From the NCBI GenBank assembly GCA_028280345.1, contig JANQLY010000002.1:248001-312000 (forward strand): a stretch of 64,000 nt of DNA, in the 5' to 3' direction. Position numbers and translations under genes: made by a program. This DNA is from Pseudomonadales bacterium. Its GTDB lineage: Bacteria; Pseudomonadota; Gammaproteobacteria; Pseudomonadales; UBA7239. This document shows positions 16,106 to 26,127 of the stretch, piece by piece; position 1 is the first letter of the stretch; the number at the start of each line of letters is the position of its first letter. The notes beneath the pieces were generated by a model that was given only the letters and a program-made list of their open reading frames with translations, was not told the origin of the DNA and made no database searches.

Positions 16106-18025
16106 ATGGATTATAAACAAAAGAATCTGTTATCCGGCTTTGGTTTGCTAGTAACCGCTGCGGTGTTGTTTGTCGGGGTTATGTTATTAAGTACGATTAA
16201 AAACGTGCGCCTTGATTTGACGGAAGACAAGCTGTATACCCTGTCCGACGGTACGAAGAATATTCTCAATGATCTCGACGGTGAGCCGATCCTGTTGAGT
16301 TTTTTCTATTCTGACAAACTGTCCGAGAATATCCCGGCATTGCGTGCTTATGCGCGGCGTGTAGAGGAAATGCTGCTCGAATACGAATTGCAAAGTGACG
16401 GACAGATTGTACTGAATATTGTTGATCCCGAACCGTTTTCCGAAGATGAAGATATAGCTGCCAATTTCGGTTTGCAGGGTGTTCCTACTAGTAATGACGA
16501 TACGATCTATTTTGGCTTGGTTGGGCAGAATGCCACAGGTAGCAAGGAAATTATTGAGTTTTTTAATCCGCAGCGTGAGGAATTTCTTGAATACGATATC
16601 AGCCAGTTGGTCTACCGCCTGGATCAGGAGAAATCTCTGGTAGTTGGCGTATTGAGCAGTCTGCCGATTTTTCAGCACGTCAATTATCAAACGCGCCAGA
16701 CCGAACCACCGAAAGTTATTATTGAGCAGCTGCGCCAGCTGTTTGATATTAAACGGGTATATGATCCGAGCATTGAAAAAGTGGATGAAGATATTGATCT
16801 GCTGGTACTGGTGCATCCACATCTGTGGCCACAAAGTACATTATATGCGATTGACCAGTTTGTACTTGGTGGTGGTCGTTTGCTGGTGTTTATGGATCCG
16901 AATGCCGAACTGGATGTATCCGAAGGTGCCATGTTTCAGGGGTTTCGGGATAAGAGTTCATCACTGGAGCAATTGCTGGATGCCTGGGGAGTGGATTACG
17001 ACCCGAAAAAAATTCTCACCGATTACAAGTTTGCTCATGGCATTCCAGTAACACGCTATGGTCAGGCCTTGCCCCATATCGGTATTCTCGGCATTACTGA
17101 ACAGGGGTTCAATCGCGAGGAAACCATGGTGTCCGGTATGGATATGGTAAATATTGCAACGGCAGGGGTGCTCGCGCCGCAGCAGGATGCCAGCACGACA
17201 TTTACCCCATTGATGCGTAGTAGTGATCAGGTGCAACTGGTTGATAGCGAAATTTATAATCAGGCGTCGGATCACTCACAGTTGTTGCGCAATTTTGCAG
17301 CTGATGGCAACGGGCCGTATACCATTGCGGCATTTGTGCGCGGGCCGGCCAGCAGCGCGTTTCCGGATGGCAAACCGGTTATAGAAGAGCTGGATGGGGA
17401 GGCGGACAGCGTGTCTGTGCAGCAGGATCAAGAAGCAGTGGAAGATGAAGTAGTAGCAGAGCACCTGACTGAATCGCAACAGGATATAGCGGTGGTGCTG
17501 TTTGCTGACACAGATCTTCTTGATGATCGTATGTGGGTTGATGTGCAGGAGTTTTACGGACAGCAGGTAGCGGTGCCCTGGGCGAGCAATAGTGATCTGG
17601 TGGTTAATGTGCTTGAACAACTAAGCGGCAGCGTGGATTTAATTAATGTGCGTAGCCGCGGTACCTATAACCGTCCGTTTGAAAAAGTTGCTGAACTGGA
17701 ACGCCAGGCCAGTGAGCAGTTTCGTGCAGAAGAAGAGCGCCTGATGGCGCGTCTTGAAGAAACTGAAAGCCGTTTGATGGAGCTGAGTGGCAATGAAGAG
17801 CAACCGTTTGAATTAACACCGGAGCAGGAAGCAGAGGTAGAAAAATTCCAGCAGGAGCGTTTGCAAATTCGCAAAAAATTGCGCGATGTACAGCATCAGT
17901 TGAACAAGGATATTGAACAGCTTGGCACTCGCTTAAAAATTATTAATACCGCGGCGATTCCGCTATTGCTTGTTGTGTTCGCTGTCGTTATGGCGCTTGT
18001 GCGTAGCAAGCGCCGCAAAAACTGA
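16106..18025 (+). CDS. GldG-like ABC auxiliary transport protein
   Basis: The 639-residue protein has an N-terminal membrane segment (residues about 10-32), a long periplasmic ABC_transp_aux/GldG-like domain (RLDLTEDKLYTLSDGT near the start, a LVLVHPHLWP strand, later GGRLLVFMDPNAE), a predicted coiled coil at about 535-610 (dense Glu/Gln/Arg) and a C-terminal membrane segment. It is the third member of the ABC operon. The ATG at 16106 is preceded by GGGTAGGG and is preferred to an earlier in-frame start inside the permease gene. Confidence 0.92.
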   Translation: MDYKQKNLLSGFGLLVTAAVLFVGVMLLSTIKNVRLDLTEDKLYTLSDGTKNILNDLDGEPILLSFFYSDKLSENIPALRAYARRVEEMLLEYELQSDGQIVLNIVDPEPFSEDEDIAANFGLQGVPTSNDDTIYFGLVGQNATGSKEIIEFFNPQREEFLEYDISQLVYRLDQEKSLVVGVLSSLPIFQHVNYQTRQTEPPKVIIEQLRQLFDIKRVYDPSIEKVDEDIDLLVLVHPHLWPQSTLYAIDQFVLGGGRLLVFMDPNAELDVSEGAMFQGFRDKSSSLEQLLDAWGVDYDPKKILTDYKFAHGIPVTRYGQALPHIGILGITEQGFNREETMVSGMDMVNIATAGVLAPQQDASTTFTPLMRSSDQVQLVDSEIYNQASDHSQLLRNFAADGNGPYTIAAFVRGPASSAFPDGKPVIEELDGEADSVSVQQDQEAVEDEVVAEHLTESQQDIAVVLFADTDLLDDRMWVDVQEFYGQQVAVPWASNSDLVVNVLEQLSGSVDLINVRSRGTYNRPFEKVAELERQASEQFRAEEERLMARLEETESRLMELSGNEEQPFELTPEQEAEVEKFQQERLQIRKKLRDVQHQLNKDIEQLGTRLKIINTAAIPLLLVVFAVVMALVRSKRRKN

Positions 18026-18043
18026 TTCGGTGTCTTTGTCAGG

Positions 18044-18886
18044 ATGAGTGCGCAGCCTCTGCCTGCCGTCGCGATTACTCTTTTACATGAAACGGCGCGT
18101 GAGCATGCGGAGCAACTGGCGCAGCGTTTGCAATTACCGTTAACAACGGTAGACGAAGTTCTACAGAATTTTGATTTTCAACTGGTGGTTGGTGATAACG
18201 GACTGGGTTTAACATCAGCCGATGATGACCCGATTAATGCCGTGCGTGTAGATTTTGTTACGGGTGCGGCAGCGCATCGCCGTAAATACGGTGGTGGTAA
18301 AGGGCAGGATATTGCTAAAGCCGTAGGCATCAAGGCGCAGCAAACACCTTCAGTGCTGGATGTGACCGCGGGTTTTGGCCGTGACGCTTTTGTGTTGGCT
18401 ACATTGGGTTGTGAGGTGACCTTGCTGGAGCGCCACCCATTGGTTTTTTGTTTGCTCGAAGACGCTTTGCAGCGCGCGCGTGACCATGCGGCAAAAGAAG
18501 ATAGTGAATTGCTTGAAATTATCGAGCGTATGCACTACCTGAATAGTGACAGTGCGACGTATTTACAGCAGCACAGGATAGAGCAGCAAGTTATTTATAT
18601 TGATCCAATGTTTCCCGAGCGTAAAAAGAGCGCTGCAGTAAAAAAAGAAATGGTGTTATTGCAGCAGTTGCTGGAGCACAGTGTTGGTCAAGTAGATAGT
18701 CAGGAGGAAAACGGCGATGACTTGCTGTTGTTGGCGTTGCAGCAGGATGTGCATCGCGTGGTGGTGAAGCGGCCCAAGCTGGCCGGGCATCTCGCAGGGC
18801 GAGAGCCTGGCTTGATGTTTAAAGGTAAAAGTGGGCGCTTTGACGTTTATCCCAAAAAAGCCATGCCTAAAAAAGGCTATACCTGA
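18044..18886 (+). CDS. rsmJ: 16S rRNA (guanine1516-N2)-methyltransferase RsmJ
   Basis: The 280-residue protein matches RsmJ, which methylates G1516 of 16S rRNA with S-adenosylmethionine. Diagnostic segments are HRRKYGGGKGQDIAKAVG, the SAM motif DVTAGFGRDAFVLATLG, ERHPLV, and the catalytic IDPMFPERKKSAAVKKEM. It is slightly longer than the E. coli enzyme because of a Gln/Glu-rich insert around residues 205-230. It follows the Gld-type operon after 18 nt and is convergent with an acyl-CoA dehydrogenase gene. This is a good marker for gammaproteobacterial origin. Confidence 0.96.
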   Translation: MSAQPLPAVAITLLHETAREHAEQLAQRLQLPLTTVDEVLQNFDFQLVVGDNGLGLTSADDDPINAVRVDFVTGAAAHRRKYGGGKGQDIAKAVGIKAQQTPSVLDVTAGFGRDAFVLATLGCEVTLLERHPLVFCLLEDALQRARDHAAKEDSELLEIIERMHYLNSDSATYLQQHRIEQQVIYIDPMFPERKKSAAVKKEMVLLQQLLEHSVGQVDSQEENGDDLLLLALQQDVHRVVVKRPKLAGHLAGREPGLMFKGKSGRFDVYPKKAMPKKGYT

Positions 18887-18890
18887 AAAA

Positions 18891-20027
18891 CTATGCAGTT
18901 TCCGGTAACAGATTGATACTGCTGTCGTTCGCCAGTAGCTCACCGAGGTCAGCCAGTTGTTTGCTGCTGCCGCCGAGCGTCAAATCCATTTGTTTGAACC
19001 AGATATAGTAGCGGTGCAGCGGGTATTCCCTGTCAGCGCCGATACCGCCGTGCAAATGCTGGCAAGTGTGAGTGACGCGGTGGCCGGCACTGCAGGCCCA
19101 GTACTTGGCGGCTCTGATTTCAGCATCAGCAGCGAGTCCTTCAGATTGCTTCCACAGTGCTTCAAGGTAGGTTGAGCGCAGGCATTCAATATCGATATAA
19201 CAATCAGCGAGTTTCATCGTGGTGTTCTGGAAGCTGGCAATCGTTGTTTCAAACTGTTTGCGTTCACCGGTGTATTCAGCGGTGCGGCGCATGGCATCTT
19301 CTGTAATACCAATCATTGTTGCGGAGCAGGCAACCATGCCATTGTTGAGCATAAAATTCAGAATTTCCGCGCCACTGTCCACACTGCCGAGTACCGTAGC
19401 ATCGGCGTTATTGAAAGTGACACTGTAAAGTGGTTCGTGGTTGGCGCTGTCACAGTACTCACAGCTTACACCGTTGTTGCCAGGTTCAACGAGGAACAGT
19501 GCAGTTTTGTCATCGACATCGGCAGCAACAATGATCACGCTTGCCTGTTCAGCATAGGGCACGGCGATACGTGTGCCGTTCAGGGTCCAGTTGTCACCGT
19601 TTTGGCTTGCGCTGCACTGCTCACGAATCGCAGCAGGCATAGACTCTTCAGCAATGGCTGCGGTGAGAATGGTGTTGCCGCTGGCGAGCGGGGCAAGGTA
19701 TTTATCCTTTTCCGCGTCGCTACCGTATTTGGCCAGTGTCAGACCACCGTAGATCAGGGAAGGCAACAGAGGAATTGGTGCAACAAAGCGACCCTGTTCC
19801 TCGAGCATCTGACAAATCTCGATAAGGCCAAAACCGGAGCCGCCGAATTCTTCCGGCACAGCCATGCCAAGTAGTCCGGACTCGGCAAACAGGCTCCAGA
19901 GTTTCTCGCTGTACAGCTCGTCAGTTTTGCTGAATGCCATCTGGAATTCATCGTCGCTATTGTCGCGCAGAATCTGGTTAGCCAATTCTTTGATTTGGGT
20001 TTGTTCTTCCGAAAAAGAGAAATCCAT
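18891..20027 (-). CDS. Acyl-CoA dehydrogenase, FadE28/ChsE1-like partner subunit
   Basis: The 378-residue protein has an acyl-CoA dehydrogenase layout: PEEFGGSGFGLIEI near residue 70, an AAIAEES segment in place of the more usual YTEPxAGTD, and a C-terminal CQHLHGGIGADREYPLHRYY. The degenerate middle domain is typical of partner subunits such as FadE28 (ChsE1), which pair with FadE29 (ChsE2)-like subunits in alpha2beta2 steroid-side-chain dehydrogenases. I start at the ATG ending at 20027 (MDFSFSEEQ, the family start). It is divergent from two FadE29-like genes, as expected for such a pair. The pairing is inference. Confidence 0.88.
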   Translation of the reverse strand: MDFSFSEEQTQIKELANQILRDNSDDEFQMAFSKTDELYSEKLWSLFAESGLLGMAVPEEFGGSGFGLIEICQMLEEQGRFVAPIPLLPSLIYGGLTLAKYGSDAEKDKYLAPLASGNTILTAAIAEESMPAAIREQCSASQNGDNWTLNGTRIAVPYAEQASVIIVAADVDDKTALFLVEPGNNGVSCEYCDSANHEPLYSVTFNNADATVLGSVDSGAEILNFMLNNGMVACSATMIGITEDAMRRTAEYTGERKQFETTIASFQNTTMKLADCYIDIECLRSTYLEALWKQSEGLAADAEIRAAKYWACSAGHRVTHTCQHLHGGIGADREYPLHRYYIWFKQMDLTLGGSSKQLADLGELLANDSSINLLPETA

Positions 20028-20357
20028 AGTGCTATGCCTGTTTAAATGAGAAACGGTGTAATTATATAGATAAAAGACAGATTTTCTTAGTGAAATGTGC
20101 CGCAACAGATTTAGGGGAATTCCGAATCGATAACCGGGAAGAAAGTCGCTAATCTGCTGTTTGTCCGTAGCGTATTTGCGACCCGTATCCATATGCCATT
20201 ATCCATATTCGATATAGTCACTTGTTCTCTGTGGATGACGTACAGTCCGGTGCAGCGTTAAAATAGTATGGCTACATTGGCGCTGGCGAATTTAATCACT
20301 ATCGCGGTTCTGTTGTAAATTTATCGTAAACAGGGCCGTAAATATAAAGGTGTCTGA
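20028..20357. promoter_or_regulatory. Divergent control region between acyl-CoA dehydrogenase genes
   Basis: This 330-bp gap separates the minus-strand and plus-strand acyl-CoA dehydrogenase genes and must hold both promoters. It contains a direct repeat, ATCCATAT at 20188-20195 and again at 20202-20209 (14-bp period), close to the middle. I found no TnAACnnGTTnA site of the KstR type. The direct repeat is the best visible candidate for regulator binding. Confidence 0.4.
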
Positions 20358-21533
20358 ATGTTTGTAGATGAGTCCCCCGAGGTTAAGGAATTACGCAAGG
20401 AATTACGTGCCTACTTTGCCAAATTGATGACCCCGGAAGTAAAAGAGGGTTGTCATGCGGTCGAAAGTGGCCAGGTGTATCGCGATACCGTGCGCCAGAT
20501 TGGTGAAGATGGCTGGCTGACCGTAGGCTGGCCGAAGGAATTTGGCGGCAAGGGTATGGGGCCAGTGGCGCAACTTGCCTCAGTAGAGGAAGCCTATATT
20601 GCCAGCGCGCCTTTTCCGTTTGTCACAATTGGTACTGTGGGTCCTGCACTTATGGAGCACGGCTCCGACGAGCACAAAAAAGACTATTTGCCCCGTATCG
20701 CAAAAGGGGAGATTCATTTCGCGATTGGTTATACCGAGCCCGGTGCAGGTACTGACCTTGCGTCGTTAAAGACCTCGGCAGAAAAGGATGGCGATGATTT
20801 TGTTATTAATGGCACCAAGGTATTTACCTCCGGGGCCGACAATGCGGACTATATCTGGCTCGCGACACGTACCGATAAAGAGGCCCCCAAGCACAAGGGT
20901 ATCAGCATGATTGTTGTGCCGACGTCTGCGCAAGGGTTTTCCTACGCACCGATTGAAACAGTCGGGGATGTGCCGACTTGCATGAGTTACTACGACAATG
21001 TGCGTGTACCCCAGACCCAGCTTGTCGGAGAGATCAATAAAGGCTGGCGCCTGATTACCTCCCAGTTGAACCACGAGCGTGTGGGGCTGGCAGCAATTGG
21101 AGTCTGGTGCCAGCGTGACTTTCAGTTCTTTATGGACTGGTGCCGGGAAGAGCAGGAAAACGGTGGTCGTTTGATTGATGAATCCTGGGTGCAATCAAAT
21201 GCCGCGGAAGCCTATTCGCTTCTTAAAGCTATGCGCATGATCAATAACCGCATGGTGTGGCAAATGCAAAAGGGTGAGCCGGATCCGGCATTTTCCTCGG
21301 CGATGAAAGTCTATGTGACAGAATCAGCGATTGAATGCTACCGCCTGATGCTTGATACCGTTGGTGCTGCGGGTACGGTTCGTCGCAAGCACGCAGGTGA
21401 AGTGGTCGAAGGGCGCCTTGAGGAAGGTTACCGCAAATGTCAGACCATGACCTTTGGTGGCGGCGTTAACGAAGTCATGCGTGAAATCGTTGCCATGTTC
21501 GGCATGAATATGGGGCGTGCAGCACGGGGCTAA
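20358..21533 (+). CDS. Acyl-CoA dehydrogenase, FadE29/ChsE2-like
   Basis: The 391-residue flavoenzyme has GWPKEFGGKGMGP near residue 60, the FAD/substrate segment FAIGYTEPGAGTDLASL, and a C-terminal MTFGGGVNEVMREIVA. Together these resemble mycobacterial FadE29 (ChsE2), which with FadE28 dehydrogenates shortened cholesterol side-chain CoA thioesters. It is followed 66 nt later by a paralogue (21600) and is divergent from a FadE28-like gene. The product would be a 2-enoyl-CoA passed to the hydratase/dehydrogenase and thiolase encoded downstream. Confidence 0.93.
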   Translation: MFVDESPEVKELRKELRAYFAKLMTPEVKEGCHAVESGQVYRDTVRQIGEDGWLTVGWPKEFGGKGMGPVAQLASVEEAYIASAPFPFVTIGTVGPALMEHGSDEHKKDYLPRIAKGEIHFAIGYTEPGAGTDLASLKTSAEKDGDDFVINGTKVFTSGADNADYIWLATRTDKEAPKHKGISMIVVPTSAQGFSYAPIETVGDVPTCMSYYDNVRVPQTQLVGEINKGWRLITSQLNHERVGLAAIGVWCQRDFQFFMDWCREEQENGGRLIDESWVQSNAAEAYSLLKAMRMINNRMVWQMQKGEPDPAFSSAMKVYVTESAIECYRLMLDTVGAAGTVRRKHAGEVVEGRLEEGYRKCQTMTFGGGVNEVMREIVAMFGMNMGRAARG

Positions 21534-21599
21534 CGCTCGCGCTCAGCAAACCCTGATAATAAGTGGCTAGCACAGCCTGCAAGCAGCGGGGAGCTGGAT

Positions 21600-22766
21600 A
21601 TGCTGATTGATTTTCCAGAGGAGGAAAAGCAGTTTCGCAATGAACTGCGCGCCTACTTTCGCGATATTCTCACGCCGCAAATTCGTCGTGAAAGCCGCAA
21701 TCATACTTCCCCTTTATACCGCGATACGATTAAACGCATTGGTCAGGATGGCTGGCTCGCAATTGGCTGGCCCAAACAATACGGTGGTCAGGGCAAGGGT
21801 GAGCAGATGCAAATGGCTTTTTTTGAAGAAGCCTATCGCGCAGATTGTCCGGTACCGCTCGTGACGTTGAATACTGTTGCGCCGGCGTTGATGCAGTACG
21901 GTAGTGAAGAGCAAAAGAACTTTTATCTGCCGAAAATCGCCGCAGGTGAAATTCACTTTGCGATTGGTTATACCGAACCCCAGGCGGGTACAGACCTCGC
22001 GGCTTTGCAGACCCGTGCCGAGCTTCAGGGCGATGAGTTTGTGATTAATGGACAGAAAATTTTTACGACGGGTGGTAACGATGCGGAATATGTCTGGCTG
22101 GCGTGCCGCACTGACAAGGACGCACCGAAGCACAAAGGCATTAGCATTGTTATTGTGCCGCGCGACAGTGAGGGTTTTTCCTTTTCTCCAATCAGAACTG
22201 TAGGCGGAGAAGTCACTACCGTTACTTTCTATGACAATATTCGCGTGCCCGCAACGAATCTTGTAGGAGAGCTCAACAAGGGCTGGCAACTGATTACCCA
22301 CCAGTTAAATCATGAGCGTATTGCACTGGGTGCATCGGGAATTTTTGCGCAGCGTGATTTTCAATACGTGCTCGACTGGGCCCGTGAGCCGAATTCACAG
22401 GGTCTGCGCCCGATTGATACACCCCATGTACAGCAGAAACTTGCTGAAGTGCTGTCACAGCTCAAAGCCATGCGCAATCTCAATGCGCGCATGGCCTGGT
22501 GTCTTGAAAACGGTGCGCTCGATCCGGCGCTCGCTTCGGCAATGAAAGTTTATGGATCGGAGTGCTCGATTGAGTGTTATCGTATCCTGCTCGATCTGAT
22601 CGGTCCCGATTGTCATTACGAGCTTGAAGATTTCGGCTATTCTTTGCACGAACATCTGCGCAGGGCAGATCTGGCTGCCTTGATCTTTACCTTTGGTGGC
22701 GGGGTTAATGAGGTGCAGCGCGAGCTTATAACCCGCTTCGGTATCGGGATGGCAAAAAGCCGTTAG
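21600..22766 (+). CDS. Acyl-CoA dehydrogenase, second FadE29/ChsE2-like paralogue
   Basis: The 388-residue protein is clearly paralogous to its upstream neighbour, sharing GWPKQYGGQGKG, FAIGYTEPQAGTDLAAL and FTFGGGVNEVQRELI, with more divergence in the last third. Tandem FadE29-like subunits next to one FadE28-like gene suggest two alternative heteromeric enzymes, perhaps for side chains of different length. It begins 66 nt after the first copy and is probably co-transcribed. Confidence 0.93.
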   Translation: MLIDFPEEEKQFRNELRAYFRDILTPQIRRESRNHTSPLYRDTIKRIGQDGWLAIGWPKQYGGQGKGEQMQMAFFEEAYRADCPVPLVTLNTVAPALMQYGSEEQKNFYLPKIAAGEIHFAIGYTEPQAGTDLAALQTRAELQGDEFVINGQKIFTTGGNDAEYVWLACRTDKDAPKHKGISIVIVPRDSEGFSFSPIRTVGGEVTTVTFYDNIRVPATNLVGELNKGWQLITHQLNHERIALGASGIFAQRDFQYVLDWAREPNSQGLRPIDTPHVQQKLAEVLSQLKAMRNLNARMAWCLENGALDPALASAMKVYGSECSIECYRILLDLIGPDCHYELEDFGYSLHEHLRRADLAALIFTFGGGVNEVQRELITRFGIGMAKSR

Positions 22767-22849
22767 CCTGCCTGGAGTGACATTTTCAGCCATTTGCGGT
22801 AGTATCCTGACCGCTTTTGTAACTCACCTGAAACCTTTGTAATCGATTA

Positions 22850-23965
22850 ATGATGGAAGCTGACAGTACGGTTCCCGCCAAGTTTGTACGTTCGTTGTTA
22901 CATTTCCTCGACGAGCAGGGCTGCGAAATGGATCGCATTCTCGAGGCGGTAGAACTGCCATTTGATCCACGCGACCCGGCCCACAGTGACCAGGAAGAGA
23001 TTCCAGCGATGTGCTACAGCCGTCTCTACCAGTGGGCGATGTGGATGGTACAGGATGAATCCTTCGGTTTGCATGCCAAGGGAGTGCGACCACTCGGCAC
23101 CTTCCGCATGATGAGTTATACCCTGATTAACTGTAAAAACCTTGAGCATGCGATAAACCGTGCGGCGGATTTTAATGAAATCCTCAAGGCGACCCGCGAT
23201 CCGGAGATCAAATCCCGTCGTCGTCATTCCCGCCACCCGAATGGTTGGCCGCTTCGCGTCAGTACCGGCGATAATGTTGGGGACGGTGAAGAGATTGCCA
23301 CATATTACTACGATACCGATTACCACAGTGCGGCAGAAGAAGAGTGGTCACTGCTTGGCATTGCGAGTGGACTTTCTATCTGGCATCGCTTCTGTAGCTG
23401 GTTAATCGACAAACCAATCGAATTACTTGAAGTACATTTCACCAATCCGACACCGGATAACCTTGAAAAGTATCAACACTTTTTTAATTGTGGTCTGAAA
23501 TTTAATCAGGAAGAAAATGGCTTCATATTTTCTGCGGACTATTTGCAATACCCGATTTTGCAGAACGAAGATAGTCTCAAACAGTTTCTGCGCAATGCAC
23601 CTTATCAACTGATTACCATGCCCAATCACGGTGATTCGGTGGTTTCCCAGATTCGCTCGTTGATCGGCCACGATTTCAGCAAGAAATTCCCGAGCTTTGA
23701 ACAAATCACCGAACAGCTCAATACCTCGGCGACCACCTTGCGTCGCCGCCTGCGCAGTGAAGGTACCACCTATCAGCAGATCAAGGACAATGCGCGCCGC
23801 GATGCGGCTATCGGGTATCTGAGTCGCCCGGAGCTGTCGATCAGCGCTGTGGCGGGCTTGATGGGCTTTACCGATACCAGTTCCTTTCACCGTTCCTTCA
23901 AAAAATGGACCGACATCACGCCGAAGAAATTTCGTGAAGAAGGTCGCTATCTCGACGCAAAATAG
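22850..23965 (+). CDS. AraC-family regulator (Arabinose_bd-type N-terminus)
   Basis: This 371-residue cytoplasmic regulator has an N-terminal ligand-sensing domain of the OruR/ArgR-like AraC type and a C-terminal double helix-turn-helix: QITEQLNTSATTLRRRLR, then ISAVAGLMGFTDTSSFHRSF followed by PKKFRE. It lies 83 nt after the acyl-CoA dehydrogenase pair and probably controls side-chain degradation genes. Two adjacent ATG codons (22850 and 22853) are possible starts and neither has a strong ribosome site. Confidence 0.93.
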   Translation: MMEADSTVPAKFVRSLLHFLDEQGCEMDRILEAVELPFDPRDPAHSDQEEIPAMCYSRLYQWAMWMVQDESFGLHAKGVRPLGTFRMMSYTLINCKNLEHAINRAADFNEILKATRDPEIKSRRRHSRHPNGWPLRVSTGDNVGDGEEIATYYYDTDYHSAAEEEWSLLGIASGLSIWHRFCSWLIDKPIELLEVHFTNPTPDNLEKYQHFFNCGLKFNQEENGFIFSADYLQYPILQNEDSLKQFLRNAPYQLITMPNHGDSVVSQIRSLIGHDFSKKFPSFEQITEQLNTSATTLRRRLRSEGTTYQQIKDNARRDAAIGYLSRPELSISAVAGLMGFTDTSSFHRSFKKWTDITPKKFREEGRYLDAK

Positions 23966-24080
23966 CGTTATACTGGCGAAAGCCAGCATATTCGGTGCGG
24001 ACATAACAGCTATTTACCGACCGGGTGTCGTTGCCACAGGCTGATAATAAACTACAGACTTGGGATACGGGGTTAGTGTG

Positions 24081-25874
24081 GTGAATGATGGTGACGGAAG
24101 TAGTGTTAATGCAGGCAGTATAAATAACGTTGGTAGCACAGAAGCCGGTGCGACGCAGCGACTCGAGCAACTGACCAGTGAAACACAGGCATTGGTTGCA
24201 ACTTTTGACCAGGGTCTCAATGAGGATATGCTGCAAACCTGGTTACGCAATCTGCCGAAAGGGCGTGACAACATTCCATTGGCGGCACGCTTTCTCAATA
24301 AAGTGGTTGCGGCATTGTCAAAACACTCCATGCCCGCCTCACAAATGTATCAGACACTTGAGCTGTTGCGTCCGACACTGCTGCGCACGGTAAAAACTCT
24401 GACTGTGTATTATCTCGAAAGTGAGGTGGAACTTTCCACGGAGTCCGAGCCGTTGATTACTGCGAGTTTGTCGTTATTGAACGGGCTTACCAATACGCAT
24501 ACCGTTGTTGTCAGTAAATCTATGGATAACAAAGCGCTGATGTCGCAAGCTTTGCATCGGGCGCTGGCGCAACAGTTGTATCTTCAGGTGACCTACTATC
24601 AATTGCACCTGGCGGTGCCCGAAGCTGCGTGGCTTAAGTTGCACAAGTTATTCCAGCTTTCGGTCAAGGCATCCGTGAGCAGTTTTACCCAACCCGACAG
24701 TGACCTGTTTACCGGCAAAGAGCGTTCCATCCTGCAGCTCTATAGTATCGCGCTGCTGCTCGGTTGCTCCCGCGTTAACCATTTAACCGCGAAGCAGATT
24801 CTTACAGTATGTCAGTCGTTACAGGAGTGGGTTGAGCTGGTAGGTATTTCCAAGCAACCCGAAAGCGATAGTGAAAATCAGTTGGTGGTGGATGTGACAT
24901 CCGGTTCCGCGCCACACTTTAGCAAGCTACAGAATACAGATGGCAAAGCACTATATTATTTACAGGTAGCGAAGCTCATTGCCCGACTTGATGAGATGTT
25001 ACCCGACAAGGAGGCCGATGAGTCAGCGAAGCTGGTTCCGGGTAGCAGCACCGGTAATGCAGAGTTGCTTACCCATTTGAAATCGGCGTGGAGTGAATAT
25101 ATCTACCGTGAGGCACGCATTGAAACCGATGAAATGGTGCGCGCTTGTATCGGTCTGGAAGATATACACTTCTTTCTCTGCGGCGGACAGCCGCTCAAGG
25201 AATTTGTCGGTGCAAAAGTGTCGCTATCAATTATGTATGAAGAAGATGAAGATATTTCAACCATTGAAAGCCAGCGCAGTGGTGATGTGTGGTCTGCGTT
25301 TATTTCTGATCCGGATGGTGATTTGATAGAGGGCGATATTCCCACAGAATACAATTTTCAACGTCACTTTTCAGAAAACCCGACGGCGGTGAATGCAGCA
25401 GAGCAGAATATTGATGTGCATATGTCTGACAAGAGCGAGCATGGTTGTTGCCTCGAATGGCCGCTGGTCCAGGGTAAACGACTTGAAGTAGGAGAACTCA
25501 TCGGCATTAAGAGTCAGGATCATAAACACTGGCATATAGGAGAAGTTATGTGGCTCGATCACGGTGAAGAACAGACCCGCAGTGGTATTCGCCTGATCAG
25601 TGCTGAAGCTTTTCCGATTGCGGTAGATTTACCGCTGCGGCTTGGCCTTGGTGAAAATTATGGGCTCGGGATTTTGTTGCCACGGGAGCAAGTGCTGGGT
25701 TGTGAAGCCGGTGTCTTGTTGCAGCCTGTGGGCTTTGAAAAAAATGAGTTTCTGGAAATCTCCCAGAAAGGTGTCGAGGAGAAAATCAAACTCGGAGACA
25801 CAGTAAAAAAACAGGGTTCCTATGCCCGTTATCAATGCAGCTTTTTACTCGCGCCAGACAGCCCGGGCCTCTGA
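24081..25874 (+). CDS. Conserved hypothetical protein with PilZ-like C-terminus
   Basis: The 597-residue protein has a long helical N-terminal region (to about residue 430) without a recognised family and a C-terminal beta-rich region. In that region SEHGCCLEWP, LEVGELIGIKS, WHIGEVMWLDHG and SGIRLISAEAFPIAV recall a PilZ-type domain (sGg...vGe.lgl...W.iG.vrW). The RxxxR part of the c-di-GMP motif is not seen, so binding is uncertain. I choose the GTG at 24081, 8 nt after GGGG; GTG 24078 and TTG 24060 are alternatives. A signalling or surface-attachment role is plausible but not shown. Confidence 0.65.
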   Translation: MNDGDGSSVNAGSINNVGSTEAGATQRLEQLTSETQALVATFDQGLNEDMLQTWLRNLPKGRDNIPLAARFLNKVVAALSKHSMPASQMYQTLELLRPTLLRTVKTLTVYYLESEVELSTESEPLITASLSLLNGLTNTHTVVVSKSMDNKALMSQALHRALAQQLYLQVTYYQLHLAVPEAAWLKLHKLFQLSVKASVSSFTQPDSDLFTGKERSILQLYSIALLLGCSRVNHLTAKQILTVCQSLQEWVELVGISKQPESDSENQLVVDVTSGSAPHFSKLQNTDGKALYYLQVAKLIARLDEMLPDKEADESAKLVPGSSTGNAELLTHLKSAWSEYIYREARIETDEMVRACIGLEDIHFFLCGGQPLKEFVGAKVSLSIMYEEDEDISTIESQRSGDVWSAFISDPDGDLIEGDIPTEYNFQRHFSENPTAVNAAEQNIDVHMSDKSEHGCCLEWPLVQGKRLEVGELIGIKSQDHKHWHIGEVMWLDHGEEQTRSGIRLISAEAFPIAVDLPLRLGLGENYGLGILLPREQVLGCEAGVLLQPVGFEKNEFLEISQKGVEEKIKLGDTVKKQGSYARYQCSFLLAPDSPGL

Positions 25875-26046
25875 TTAGGTCTATACTTTTTAACGTACTC
25901 TCCAACACCTATTCCCAGGTATATTTACTGAGTACCGATTGCCACCCAAAGCGGATTCTTTTGCCATTGCCCTCAATGGCCTATCCGGTATCCTTGGCAT
26001 CCCATTGGCTGGAGCCGTGCTGTAAACATGCATGGGCGTAGATATA

Positions 26047-26072
26047 AGTACTTGAGTTAGCAAGTATTTTTT
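26047..26072 (+). terminator. Intrinsic-terminator-like hairpin
   Basis: TACTTG (26049-26054) and CAAGTA (26061-26066) pair around a 6-nt loop and are followed by a run of T to 26072. It lies between the PilZ-like gene and the thiolase. The stem is only 6 bp, so termination may be weak. Confidence 0.45.
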
Positions 26073-26127
26073 GGTCTGAACAGATTTTTAACCCGGATTC
26101 ATTCTATTAATTGGAAAAGGTGTAACT

